The notes below the pieces were generated by a model, which was not told the DNA's origin, made no database searches, and saw nothing but the letters and a program-made list of their open reading frames with translations. A program made the position numbers and the translations under genes. Shown piece after piece: positions 1-13,069 of a DNA stretch of 64,000 nt (positions within the stretch are counted from its first letter, which is position 1; each line of letters starts with the position of its first letter). Origin of the DNA: Oscheius tipulae (Eukaryota > Nematoda > Chromadorea > Rhabditida > Rhabditidae); the NCBI GenBank assembly GCA_037178975.1, contig JASJZH010000006.1, positions 3,100,001 to 3,164,000 on the forward strand, given 5' to 3'.

Positions 1-195
1 TAGAGAGTCAAGAGGCTGACTAATACTTCGTAATGGGAATGCTTCCGCTGTCTCATGAATAGCTCCCGCGGACCACGTAAAGTTGTCGGAAGAAGTTGAA
101 GGTAGTTGACGAACAAAGTCAAGTAGCAGTTCATCTTCAGAAGAAAGTCTGAGGAGAGTAAAACGGGGGTTGGTGCGTCGTCTGTGCTCCGTCAT
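1..195 (-). CDS. 5' end of an unknown gene, cut by the window edge
   Basis: An open frame of 65 codons starts at an ATG at position 195 on the minus strand and runs off the window. The encoded N-terminus begins MTEHRRRTNPRFTLL and is basic, then acidic (SSEDELLL), with no signal peptide or membrane helix. It starts only about 80 bases after the stop and AATAAA of the upstream gene on the same strand. That spacing is typical of nematode operon partners, but no splice leader site can be proven here. I do not recognise the protein. The start is chosen because it is the first ATG of the open stretch. An exon of a differently spliced gene is the main alternative. Confidence 0.45.
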   Translation of the reverse strand, partial: MTEHRRRTNPRFTLLRLSSEDELLLDFVRQLPSTSSDNFTWSAGAIHETAEAFPLRSISQPLDSL

Positions 196-276
196 CGCAA
201 TGTTTGAGAAGAGACCACGACTCTCCCGATAACCCCAAGTCACCCCCATCTTTTTATGCGTTGCTATTCATAAATG

Positions 277-282
277 TTTATT
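277..282 (-). terminator. AATAAA poly(A) signal overlapping a stop codon
   Basis: On the minus strand the stop codon TAA (278-280) of the upstream gene lies inside an AATAAA hexamer. This marks the 3' end of that gene and leaves a very short 3' UTR before the next ATG at 195. Confidence 0.6.
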
Positions 283-3200
283 CAGCTATAGTCTTTCGAT
301 TTCCAAAAATAATTTTCATCAAATCTTCCACTTTAGCTTGGGTCCAAATACAATCTTCACTGAGACGATAAATATGAATGGGAACTGTTTGAGTGGGACA
401 CAGAACGTGAATGAACTGCTTGGCGAAATACATTCTTTCTGCTAGAAAAAAGGCGCTGTGTCCCAGATTTGGTCGAGCAAGTGGTGGTAGTGGTCGACCT
501 GCCGATGCCCAATCCCGAAATGCTGTGCGCAGTGTGTTAGCCACGCTGGACTTTCTTCTTCGTGCAAGGACATGTCTCTTCTGTCTCTCCTTGATCAAAC
601 ATTCATTCCAATCAGCTTGTAACTGCTCCAAGGTCGGATGAGGATGAGCAATCGACATGGCTCTTTGCCGAAAAGCACGGAAAGACTGCTTTGATTGAGA
701 GAGCCTGGCTGTTGTAGTTGTCTTCATCTGTTCTTCTTTGTTTAATATTGGTAAAGGAGGATCGGTTGATTCTGCTGTGCACAGTTTTTGAACATATGAA
801 GTAGACTTCCGGTTGCCGTTCCCAATCATTTCTTGATGCGACGAAGAGTGGTTTAATTCATCTTCAGAATAAAAGTTATCTTCAATAGTGGCAGCACGGA
901 GTAGTTTTGGCTTGGCTAATTTACGCCGAGGTCTATTGAAATTAGACGGCGGTATCATAGGGGTTGGGAGCTTGCGGAATGATGAAACATTGATTCAGTC
1001 CCCGCTACAGACGCTACCACAACAAGAACAAGCACCCATCAAGTCTAGTATGCTAATGAACCCACCTCCAAATATTCGTCGTTGATCTGTTCATTGTTCT
1101 CAGCTTCAGTCGGTTCCTGTGGAGCTACCCGAGTACTCACATCAGCAATTATTTCAGCACACCTGAACAGTAATCTGCACATTAAACATTCTCACTAACC
1201 AGTTCTTAATGGACGGATGTTGAGGAGAGTTCAGAATTTGCCGGAGAACGTCCGCGCATTCCTTCATTGTTGCAATGACGTTCACATTTCTAAAAGAATC
1301 GCTTCTTTCAAAGTAAACTGCCGTCCTACCTTCCAGTATAGACAACAAGAAGGTTATTAATAAGCTGACGAACACATTGGAAGTCAGGGCCCATTTCATT
1401 CATAGGAACAAGATGTAGGGGGCTCTTAATTGAAGTCTACCAAAAATAGACATTAGAAATTACTTCTCGATCTGGTACCCGTAGACTGTCTCCGGACTGT
1501 CTCGAAAGTGCTCGTCTAGGAATGGGAATCCGCGTGCCAATAGTCGAAGCGCGTTTTCTTAGAACAAAACTGAACAGGAAGGGGCCGGAGTTATCAGATG
1601 CTATGCTAGTGCCTGAAAATAACAACATTGATGAGTTGCATTTCGCATTACCACCTCCGGAGAAGGTTGACAGTCTTAAGCCAACGCTCGATCTGGAGGA
1701 ACGTTGAGACATAACAGACGAGGCCCTACTGGACCAGCCACCAAGTGAAGTTTCTAAATTTTGCTTATGCTTTTCGGAGATCACTTATACCATCTGAGCT
1801 CTTTCTACTGCCTCCTTGTCCACTTCCAATGTTCGTTAGAAGAAGTGGAGCACAGTCAGAGACTTCACTCCCGGTTAGTTCCGGAGAATTTACAAAGTAT
1901 CCAAATTCAAATTGTGACAAGGCAGATGGTCTTCTGATCTCTATCTAGAACACATTTTTTGTTTGCATGATATGACTCTAACCAGTGGCAGACCAGGAAT
2001 GGCCTGCGGGCTCGATGGTCTACGTGCATCGAATATTAGATTAGCGTGCTCCCCCTCCAATGAATTGCCAGAAAGTGGACCCGGCGATCTGAATCATGCG
2101 AAATGCGCCATACAACCACTTACCTCGGTGGTGAAGCTCCTTGAATTTCCAATTCAGGTAAATAAGTGTATCCCATAATTTTGGCTCGTGATTCACACGA
2201 ATCTTGAGGTCCACTTGTACGATATGCCTGTCGTTGCGCTTCTCTTCTGGTCAGTGGATAGTTTTGGAGCTTTCTAGTAAACTCCAGGACGGCATCCGAT
2301 CCACTCGTGTTGCTGTCATTAGAATCCCCTTAAAAATGTAGGTCTTAACTAAAATTTGAACTCTTACTTCTCGTGTGGCGTTTGCATGGATCCGTGCCCA
2401 TTCTTCCTCGGAACAAAGATTGTATATACTTGGGAAGGTGTTTCTGTACACTACTTGATGATGAGGTAGTCTTTTTTGATCGATTGGATCCACTGCTGGT
2501 GTCGGTACCGAGTCTGAAATCCTTCGTTCAGTTTGATCAGCATGTCTGAATGACTTAAAATAACCTACCTTTTCCTTCTTTCACGATGTTTCATATCTTT
2601 AGCTCCAGAGCTCAAGCGTTTGGGTCGAATAATTTCCACAGAGCTAAATTTTAGTTAAGCGTAATTATTTCGAGTTAGGGAAAACCTTGACCGTCTAATT
2701 TGCACACGCCTGGAGGCTCGTGAGCCGGATTCCACTCGCAGATGATTCCTGTCCTTGTCTCGTCGACTGTCGTCTCTTCTATCGAAAGATTTTGATTTTC
2801 CAAAGTTACTGAAGCCTTTTGTTAGTAGCAACGTCACGGAGTGTTAGATAGAGCGAAAAGTTATATAGCTTACCCAAGATTTCCTCCCAAACTACAGCTC
2901 GAATGAGCTCGTGGATCGGTGATAGCCTTGTGTGTTTGAGATTCCGTGTTCACAACCCGTTTTTTCGAAACAAGGCCTAAAACAACAACTTTAAGAAAGT
3001 AGGGTTTTGAAAGTACCAAGATCCCAGGACAGTTTATGAAGTAGTAAACGCAGAAGAAGAACCGAGTCCAGGACAAGACCAAGCTTGCACAGATGAGTCT
3101 CCAGCTGAGCTAGAGATATTGATAGAGGACTGGACGGTGGTTGAGTGACTGGATCTATTTTAGACGGCGGTGGTAATTCAACATCTTCTTCTTTGGGTAC

Positions 3201-6200
3201 AGGAGGAGGAGAGGTCGCATTGGGTGATTCTTCCGTAATAGGTTCGCTGGCAGACAAGTGCTGACTTTGCTTCACAGCCTAAAATATGAAAATGACATAA
3301 AAGAATAAGAGTGATACCTCAGCAATCTCAGCTAAAACTTTTAACAGGATTCCTTCCACGGACATAGCTGATCTTGAGAAAGTTGCCATACTTCTCGGAG
3401 TAGAACATGTTTCACAGATGTAATCGTCTTCATTTGGATGAGCTGCTTGCTTGTGGTTATGATGATTGGCAGCAGCGACTTCCATACCTTAGAATACTTG
3501 TACTAAACATTGAAAAACACCTACCAGCGGTTGAGAAAAGATTGACTCTGCTTCCGACTCGATCTCCCATTCCAACGTAAACCAAGATTCTCGCAGCATG
3601 ATGTTTCACGAACAGGCCATACTTGGTGCTGTGATTTGTATAATACCTGTAAGCATTTAATCAAAACTGTATTAGATAACTAACCAGTCATCAGCAGGAA
3701 GAAGCATTTGAATAAGAACATCATCAATTTGAACATCGACAAAAGTAGAATGAGTTGAAGGGTCAAGAGCAATCAGCGCCAGGCACTGAAGAAGAAGGCA
3801 CAGAAGTTGCTAAAAGAAGTTACAGCATCGACTGTTTGACCTACAGGTTCTAAAGTTGGTTCCAGAAGAGCCACTAATGTTTTGAGCTGATGTTTGTCAC
3901 AGAGACGGGAGCGAAACCTTCTGGCATGAGTGAGAAACAAGAGTAATCGAGCAGCAAGTATTTGAGTGCAATGAGCACAACACTGTCTCCAACGATGAGC
4001 TGGCGAGCAAACTGACCGCCATCCTGCCTCTCGGTTTTGCATGGTTATGGCATTGTGGAGGCAAATGATTACTTGAAAATGCAAATATAAACACTGTAAA
4101 GTTTACTTTGGCTTGGGTCCATTTCAGCAAATGCATTCATCAAGTCTGCTTTGTGACGAATCGGAGTATGTGTCGGCGAGGGAAGAGCTGAGTTTTCTCT
4201 ACATCTGAACATACTAGTTTTAGTATTATTTGATGAACAAACCGAAAGCCCGCTCCGTAGATGAAGACGTGATCCATTGGAGAGGCATCACCATTGGTGT
4301 TTATTGTCTCACGATCAACTGCAATTCGTTTAGAAAACAGTAAAATTGACTTACATGGTGATGGAGGGTCTTCATTGTCAAAAGCATGTGACCTGTTGAG
4401 AATTCGAGAAGAGTGAAAAACGACGTCATTGAAAGAAAATAGGTCGTGAACCAGTCCAGTATCGATGATCTAAGCTCATAGTTCATAAAGAAAACATAAC
4501 GTTTTATACCTTATTTAATGTACTCAAAGCTGAAAACTGCCTGCTAGTTCCACTTTTTTGAAGAAAGGCAAAGCAAAAAGTTGCCATTTCTCCAAGCAGC
4601 CATGTCAATTGCAATTTTTTAGTCTTCTTGTAGGTCGGCGTCTGCCCTTCGTAGTCCTCAATGGCAGTCTGACAATACTGTTCGATTACTCGTTAAGAAA
4701 GTCTACCAGAATCATTCGATGAAGTAGACCTCCCATGTGAGAATCAAACACTTCTCGGTCCACATTACAAGATGTGCTTTCCATTTGAGGTAAAAATTTG
4801 CTCAACGATAGCTAAAAGAAATCTTTGAGGATAATAGAAATGTTTCTTACCACAATGGTTTGGAGACATTCTGGATTGCAAGCCATTTTCTTCAGCAGCT
4901 CCCACGCCTGCTCCCAAGACACACAATCAACCATTGGTGCTAAAACTTTTTGTTTGATGTTTTACAAGTTTCAAATCACTTTCTTTGGCGTTTTTCGGCT
5001 TTTTGTGTAGCTGGAGAGAGACGAGACTTTTTCTTCTAGCCGTTTCTTTTGCCGAGCCTGTTTCCAACATACTGCACGTGGATACTGATGGAGCTGCGGA
5101 CGGCTTTGGGGACAGGGGAGCTTTCGAGAGAGAACGTTCTCCTTGGGACACTGCAACAATGATCTTTGAGCCAGAAGGCCCTCTATCTTCAGGACGTAGT
5201 TAGCCCGCCCCAATCAGATTAGCAGCGGTGTTCCAGGAACAAGTGAACCACTTTAAATGTGTCTTCCCTTACTTACCATTATCAACTTGTAGTCGATTCC
5301 ATTTTTGTGTCGGACCAGGTGTGGTTCTGGAAGGAGGCTCTGAATCGCCGGTGCAAGCAGCTTTGAACAGTTCTTCAACACAAGTGTTTTGCATCTTTCG
5401 AAGCTCCGGCGCCAAATCAAGAGCACAGATTCCTCGCAGATTCTTGTGCTCAACTCTGAAAAGAAATGAAAAAGAGTAGATCAAATTTCTACCGTGCACC
5501 GAAAAAGAGTAAAGTATGTAGACAATTCCATGAAAGAGGAGATTCTCTGACTGCAATTAGTAGCGGTGTGTTACCATCCTCATCGCCTAAAACAGTAAGT
5601 AAACGGAAAAAAGGAGAAGCATACCTAAGTTGACGTCGCCTCCGTAGGCTATTAGGACAGCAATGAGTTCACTGCTCTGAGCCCTCACAGCCACTCCCAA
5701 CGGCGTTTGGTCCACAATTGAGACAACCCGAAGTTGCGAGCAAATGGAACACAGCTCCGCTGTCATCGAATGTGTTCTTGAGCTATTCTGGATGTTTTAA
5801 TGGAACTTGTTTTTACCTTGGCATAATTGATTGAAGAGGGATGTTTCCTGTAGCTGTACAATTGCCTTTGCAATGACATTGTGCTGGAGCATTGGGATCA
5901 TAGCCACTTTTAAGAAGCAGTTCGGCAATGTCTCGTTGTTTGTGAGCGACGGCCATATGGAGAGTGTTCATGACAGCACACGTTGATCTAAAATTGTAAT
6001 GAACTAAAGCAAAAAGTTCAGCCTTACCTTCCTCCGGAATGAGTCGAAACTGTACTACTGGCGTTGGATCGTCGATGGGCGCCTGCTCCGTGTCTTCTCT
6101 GGGCAAGTTCCGTCAAAGTGTTGGTGCTTCCTATACTCGGAGATGTTGACATCGGCTGCTTCGAATTGTGAGCAGCAAGCAAACGTTCAACAAGATTTCC

Positions 6201-6878
6201 ATCTTCAAAATGAATTGCCTAGGAGGTTTTTAATTAACAAGCAGCTCGAACAGCCTCAGTTACCTCTAGCATAATCTCCGAGAGATTTTGCGTGACGGAG
6301 GGTTTTCGGTCATCCCTGAAAGCGTAATGTAAAGCAATAAATGTGACAGGAAGAAACGAGGGTGGGTAAACGTTAATGTTGCAATATCTCAAGATTTGCA
6401 GACGTCCTTCATTAGTAGAAGACCCTGTTTTGCCGTGCACTTTCGTGGATCGAAGAGACTTTTACTGGATGCTTCTGTGACAATATACGAGGCAAACTGA
6501 AGTCAAAATAGGAGGTGAACCTCCTAGCTGAGAACTCTGAATACCAAAGTGATGCACCTTGAACACGCAAGGTTCCGTGTAAAAGTTTGGAATTTTAGAT
6601 GCCGCGTAGTTGAAACTCAAAAAGACTTAAGAAGAGTAAACCTTTCGCGCATGACTCGTTGAGCTGCTCCTCCAAAAGTGAACGATCTGCCGGTGTCGGT
6701 GGGCGTGCCAACCAACGAAGAGCACTCGCTACTCTCCCCAGTGTATCGCCTTCCAGACAGACCTGCAACAGAAAACACTTATACGGACACAATGGCTCTC
6801 GCGTAAAAATGAGAACTGCGTCCAATCAACGCTCGAGTGGCAAACAACAAGTAGCTGAACAAGTTCCAATTTGAACAT
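278..6878 (-). CDS. Very large ankyrin-repeat / helical-repeat protein, multi-exon
   Basis: A run of minus-strand exons joined by short GT...AG introns appears to encode one large intracellular protein. A likely start is the ATG at 6878 (MFKLELVQLL), spliced to VCLEGDTLGRVASALRWLA near 6760. Exons between 6230 and 5270 carry ankyrin-type repeats, for example TLHMAVAHKQRDIAELLLKS, then GDEDGNTPLLIAVRE, then FGARVEHKNLRGICALDLAP. A Ser/Lys-rich linker (5165-4990) follows. Later exons hold helical segments: SWEQAWELLKKMACNPECLQ near 4900, KYGLFVKHHAARILVYVGMG near 3590, and an ICETC motif near 3400. Ser-, Pro- and Arg-rich stretches lie at 1440-3270. The last long open exon is 278-958, ending in an AATAAA signal. 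The whole may be more than one gene, and I checked phase only in parts. Ankyrin plus armadillo-like layout suggests a scaffold or ubiquitin-ligase-type protein, but I cannot name it. No signal peptide or transmembrane segment is clear. Confidence 0.5.
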
Positions 6879-9476
6879 TTTCCACAAAATCAAAAGAAGT
6901 TGCATGAGAGGGATAAATGTACATCAATGCATAGACATTTACATGTCATTTGCACCACAGCATATTACGTTAATGGCACATTGGAGCGCAATATCGTTTT
7001 GCTTCTAGCGCCCACGCTATTTTCCCAAACTCTCCAATATTTCCTGGCCAAAGCCTACCTGATTGACCGCTCTGCTGCCGTTGTAGTCGTTGTCGAAGTC
7101 GCTTTGCAGTATTCGCCGATGGCTCTGTTGTTCGCGTCAACTCTGTCGTATAACCGAATGGATACCTTTAGTACTATATTTTATGATATCTTTTGCAAAC
7201 CTACCGATCTGCGGTATCCATTGACGAGTCGCGACTGGTGGGCATTGCGCCCTGGAAGTTTCCAGTTTTCATGTTTTAAGAAAACCTCCAAATGTCAAAA
7301 AGACTCATAAAGGATTGGAAGTGTTCTATAATGCGAAAAAGAAGGGAGTCAGTCAAATAAAGCAATTAAAGATAGAATGAGGGGCAGGTAGAATAGGAAA
7401 AGTCCCAAAGTGTTTAGCAGCACACTGAGATAATATCTGCTGATTGTTTATAGCTAAAATCCATTTCGTAGACATTTTCCGAGACCAGTAACATCAATTA
7501 AGCTGACAAACTGAGATGTTCCGCAGTTCATTTGCCTAACGACATTTGTCTAGAGATGAGCCACAAACTACTTGTCGGATAAAACAGCATTTAACTAAGT
7601 TGTAAAACAGCCACATCTAGATTCTGTTGATCCGACCATTGTTGTAAAGAGCGACCTGTGGAATTGTTTTGAGAGTACGACCCAGTGAGCACATGGTCGG
7701 ATTTACTAATAATTGTTGGCTAGACCGGTGTTAATATATTTTAATATTAGTTGGCAGACTTAACAATTGGGACCTTTTGGGTGGCCTGTGTTTTGGAGCT
7801 CGATGTAACACAGCTGATCGGTCATCGCTTTCATGACAATTAATATGAATACTATTGGGGGAGGTGTCATTGTTGAAAAAGACGCAACTATGGAGTAGAA
7901 AAAGAGATTTAAAGCAAAAGATCAATGTGCCATCTAGAGAGCTAGACATCGCCCACATAATCCATATGTGCAGCCAGATTAATACAGGAAATACTCATCA
8001 CATGAGGTAGCGCAGACAACTGATAGAGTCACAGAAGTACACATGGAAAGTAAAAGGTGAATGTAAAAGTTTAGAAAACAAGACAAAAACTGATTTGGGG
8101 ATGAGATGTAGGTGAGTCTAATAAGAGGAGATTACAGAGCCGCCGGCTGATGCACTCCTCTACGGCTTCTTGAATCAATGTTTAGTATTTCATAATGAGG
8201 TTAACAATTAACGATACATGTATGGTACATGTCACCGTAGTATGTATATTTGTTCAGTTATCATATTTTCAAATTATGACTCAAACTGATTTGAAAAAAG
8301 ACATTGAGCCTATAGCAATTCAGCGGGGAGTTCGATTCCATGTTACAAAACGGAAAGTTCTCAGAGAACTCAAGAAACTACTACAGGAAATTCGCGCTTA
8401 ACTTTTTCCTAACATATTCCTTAGGAACTCGTCGATGAAGACAACGTAGTAGCTATCTTTCGTGACTATCTATTGGGAGATATCAAGAGAAGCAAGAAAA
8501 CAATTAAAATGAATCCCCGGTCCAAAAAAAGAGCATTAGGTGCTAAAGTCTATAGCCACTCAGACGGAAGCTACCGTGAAACCAAAAGACGCACTCAGAA
8601 TCATCACATTATGGTTAAGCGGAAATTTGAACATTGCTATTTTAGGTCAGTATTACCTGTGATTGTTTTCGGACTGGGATTCTGCGTCACGCGTCCAGCA
8701 AAGACTGCTCCAGTTTTCAAATCTTACAAGTTTGCAAATTGGAAGCAAAACAAGCATCCACAGGTATGATGCGACCTAGGAGAATCGTTTAAGCAGTGCA
8801 TAGGTTGTTTCAAGAAAAGATGAGTGACGAGCCACTCGAGCGCACTCAGTTGTTAATCCTTTTTGCCTAGTGTCAATGGAATGAAATATGGATAATGTCT
8901 GCGCTTACTTTGCGAGATTAGAGCAGATATATTGATTGCTATAATTCCTTCCTCAAGTGACATCCGTGACTCATTTTTAATCTCAGAGTAGTTGAATCTT
9001 ACAGTAATCTCATGCGATTAGACTGAAATGGAAAAAAAGTTTAGCAGAATGGATATCATAATATCTAAAGCCAATGAATTGTTCGATAAGGCCTCTTGGG
9101 AGGCCGGATCATATCTGGAAGCGACGGCGAAGAGGATCAAAGGCTCAGAAAAAGGATATCTCCGAGATAGCTCCAAATTATAATCTCTTCTTCATCACGC
9201 TCGTTATTGCTGCTTCCGAATCAAACGTAACATTTGCATATTTTTGTAAACTCGAAATACTTCATTAATCGGGAAGAAGCAATCTTCGAAACAGATAAAG
9301 CACAATACAACCAAAACACACATACACATGACACGTGTAGAAGAGAGTGAACAACAGTAGAATTGTTAACAATTTGAATAATCTATATGAAGCAGAATAC
9401 AGAGGCCAGGAGACATGAGACCGGGGTACTAGTAAGTGAACTATATGTGGATACCAATATGCGCACCGTATTTCTT
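6879..9476. other. Intergenic; no supportable gene
   Basis: Only short open frames without codon or domain signal are present. Two plus-strand frames at 8195-8401 and 8473-8769 are Lys/Arg-rich (KKRALGAKVYSHSDGSYRET), but have no recognisable domain and no convincing splice links. I see no RNA gene or repeat array here. Confidence 0.4.
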
Positions 9477-10327
9477 CTAACTCTCCATCTGTTTCGCAGG
9501 AGCGTAGCCCGCTTTTTGTCGATCTGAATATAAACACTATGCCAGGCCAAAAAGTAGCTTACTTTTGCAGCAACAGACAATTACGACGATTCCCACAAAA
9601 ATGCCCGCAACCACCAAAACCATGGCAATGACTATCCAGGATTGAATATTGGCCCATGTTCCTGACAAAGTTCCATCATCGTGAGGAGCCCGCGTACTGA
9701 TTCTGGGAGTACTTGTCTGAACTTGAGTAGCCTGAAAAATTGCCCGATTGTAATTTTGAATGATGTAAAATACCATTTGTTGTTTGACAAGAGTCGTCGT
9801 TTGCCGCGGATGCCCTGATGTGGCTTGATATCGGGTAGTGGTCACCGACTCTGTGGTGGTGGTCATCTTCGGCTGAACTGGGTTGATCGCGTAGGACGGG
9901 TCGGGTGGAAGACTGCTGCCAGAACCCTAAATTTGTTTCTATCAAATGTCATTGTCACAAATGTTTCAATGCTGTTCGAGTTTCACTATTGGCATTTTCA
10001 ACTACCAACGATAGTCAATTCCTTATTAATTTTAAAGGCTTTTACAGCTCGCTGACCCTGTCATTGTTAGTTTAACCTGCCAACTAGCTGGTCAATTGAA
10101 CTTGACCTCTTCCTTGAACCATAAAATGGACAAACAGTGGCTTGTCGTTTTTTTAGCTATCTTGCGGATATTTTTTATTATTATATACTCACCTCTACGA
10201 TATCCTCGTCATCAGTAGGTGCGTTGGCACTGCCTTCAAAAACGACTGTCTCTTCCTCATCCTGTGACTGTGCATGAACTGTACTGACCAGACATAATAT
10301 CCCAATGGCAATACCTATTATCCGCAT
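9477..10327 (-). CDS. Small Thr-rich type I membrane protein
   Basis: Four exons fit in phase: 10193-10327, 9774-9926, 9563-9731 and 9477-9523 (504 bases, 167 residues plus stop). The protein has a cleavable signal peptide (residues 1 to about 20, MRIIGIAIGILCLVSTVHA). An acidic stretch (QDEEETVVFEG) comes next. Then follows a Ser/Thr/Pro-rich ectodomain (PKMTTTTESVTTT, about residues 60-110) likely to be O-glycosylated. A single transmembrane helix (about 127-149, IVIAMVLVVAGIFVGIVVIV) ends in a Cys cluster. The short cytoplasmic tail is NRQKAGYAPAKQMES. No domain is recognised. The layout is that of a small mucin-like surface protein. The alternative end, reading through the last donor, gives KSKLLFGLA. 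The spliced tail is preferred because the intron is canonical and 39 bases long. Confidence 0.75.
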
Positions 10328-13069
10328 TCTGAAAACTATTGTTTTGTTCTGAGTTTTGAGTGGGAGGTGCTAATGAGATAGTGGGACCGAAAAGGAACAG
10401 ATGAATCAAGCAAGCAGACCGCTGGACAAATCGATGGAGCTTATCAGCAGAGTATAAACCAGGGCAACTCGGGCTGTTTCGGATGCAGAATATTAAAAAC
10501 TATTGAGAATTGCAGCTCAACACGAGCAATTGGGTAATGGAAGTGAGAGAAAAAGAGCAGTCTGGGTCAATAGTGGTAAGATGAGGAGCAGCAAAAGGCC
10601 TAACACCTGCACTGTCATTCTCTAATTGACCGTATTGGGACGAGCTACAATACGCAACCTAATTATAATAATTCGGAGCCAAGGTGTTAAAAAAACGGGA
10701 CTGTACAGTTGACAAATGTTGCGACTATGGTCATTTCCGCAATAGTTGAATGTTGCGGCAAGTGTCACCTACTGGAAAAAAGATAAGAAAGGAACGTTCC
10801 GTAATTGTGAATTTCATGACAAAAAGTGGTATTCCCACGATTGAACACTATAGCATGTGTGTCAAGTGAGATGCGAGGGCAGAGGGCAATGCATTTGATA
10901 TCGCAGGTGGTCCTCTTTGGGATAGTAAGTCATGCGCTGCGCGAGTTACGCAACAGGCACTGCTATCAGCCGGCAGCCAGTAATAAAAGACAGATGTCAG
11001 TCGACGGCCGACAGAGTCCGTGGATGGCCGGAAGAAGGAACACCTGATCGAGACCTTGGTCACAATCAGCCTCTTTGACGCGTCGGACTCGTCTGAATAG
11101 TGCAAACTTCACACCTTTCAAGCGTATTATCACGTAATCATAAGACTGATACGGATGCATTTTTTGGGGCACCGGGAGACGAAAAACCGCGGCATAGACA
11201 CAGCTGATAAATTGCGCTCGATGACGGATAGGAGGAGCTTCTCAAGTTAAGACCACTTGAAAGGCGCTACAAAATCGAAGATTGAAAAAGATCGAGACAA
11301 TTGGAGGGGAAGATAAATGGTTTCAAGTAAACGGTCGAAAGGTGTGAAGTGAACAAAAAGTGATTGATTAGGTGGCGTCGGGGGTTTTTTCCCGTTCATC
11401 AGGAAACAGTCTCGCGTATATAGAAAATAGAACGAAAAATGTGGCGGAAACAGTTGAGGGTGGAACTCGGGGAGCCAGGTGCGTATTGCGCTAGAAGAAA
11501 AGGGTCGTACAGCTGGTAATCTTCCCCGAGTTCACTACGACGAAATGTCCCATGGAAGAGTACGCATGGGACATGAACCAGCAAACGAGGGAACCAATTA
11601 CTTGACCAACGAGCTTCCACAGCCAAATTGGTCCAAGTCGGAAAAAAGTACTTGACCATTGGGGAGGAAGAGAAAAAGAAATGAGAGCAATTGTGCGGGT
11701 GCAGAGCTAAAGAGGATGGGCAGTGTGTTTGCTGGGGCGACGGCAGATGATAAAGAGACTGTTTTGGGACACCGATTGCTTGTGACTAATCTAAGCGAGC
11801 ATCAATCGATGCTCCGCTGTAGGTAAGCTAGCGTACAGGCAAATTTGCATAAGACGTCTGAAGATTAGCCTCGACGGTCATTAGCACACGACGACACCTA
11901 TGAGTGTTTGTACTGCGACTCTACTCCACATGGCATCTAGCATGCACCTGTTGCTATTGTACATCTGCTCATGTTCGAATAAATATTTCCTACACTATAA
12001 TATCTTCATTCTTAATAAAGATTTTTAATGTTTTCCTATCAAAATGTCTCTTTGTGGTATTCCTAAATAGGTATAACAAGCGCCATCTAATCGAAGAATC
12101 AAAGGTACCAATAATAATCACAAATGCGTTGGACAAAGAATAGCGTATTTCCAACAAAGTGCTCAGGAAATAGTTTGTAACAAAGTTTCTAGTTTATGCA
12201 ATAATAAATGTTTGCACAGTAGAGTATTAAACCCGAATTATTATTAGAGTTTGGCAATGATACAAAGCACGATTTTGTGAAAGTTGCAGAGCAGTATCCA
12301 ATGACAAGATGAAAGCAAATAAAACAGTAGGAATAACTGTTACCTGCGATGTTTCTTCTATTGTTTGCTCATGAGACGAGCAAATGGTCTAGACCTGCGG
12401 ACATTCGATTGATCGACATGACTTTTTAGTTTCTCTAATTGCAAACATCATTATGAGTGTAAGCTGAGAGTCTATCTTCCGAACTGTGATGGTTGCGGCG
12501 CTAAGATAAAGGACACGACATGAACGAAACAAATTCTAAGGATGATCGGCAAAGCGTCAGGTGTTTTCCACCATTCATTATGCCACCTCTGCCGCAGGAC
12601 TCGTCCCTCTTGCTCCCAGCTGTTACACTGACCATCTTTCAGCATGTTTGATTACGTGGGAGTGAATTAACTGTTTCAAACAAGGAAAAGTGTGCGGGAG
12701 TGACAATTACGCATTCCTTGGAGAAAAAACCGATATCGAAGTTACGGAAGTGTTAGCAAATGGAACATTGTTCAGGCACTGTCCACTGATTCAAAAACTG
12801 TCCCGAAATGAAGAAGCGTTAGGAATCAAACGAACTGTTCACAAAGAACATTTGAAGCACAAAGGTAGCGGTATTCTCTCTGACGCATAGAGAAACGGTT
12901 CCGACTACGTCTGCGGATACAAATAAGTTCGCAGAGAAGCTTTAAAAAAAGTTAACCGTTAACATAAGTTTGGCTCATAATATGTCTTCAAGAAGGGTAA
13001 ACTAGGCAAGACGGAGTTCATTGACACATGCTATACAGAAAGAGGTAAATGACGGTTCGTTTGAGAAAA
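10328..13069. other. Intergenic; no supportable gene
   Basis: No open frame here shows a signal peptide, a domain or consistent splicing. The interval lies downstream of the HMX gene and upstream of the Thr-rich membrane protein gene, both on the minus strand, so it probably holds their control sequence. Confidence 0.4.

Noticed and set aside
4940-5000. Another 26-base intron near 4930-4955
   Set aside because: A 40-base intron starting at GTGATTTG restores the right frame, so the short one is an artefact of reading.
6750-6880. A 26-base intron after the first exon of the ankyrin gene
   Set aside because: A longer intron (84-87 bases) from a GT further upstream also keeps frame (MFKLELVQLL then VCLEGD). 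Very short introns are not needed.
6900-7310. Plus-strand frame of 136 codons
   Set aside because: No domain, no signal peptide, no splice context. Amino-acid make-up looks random.
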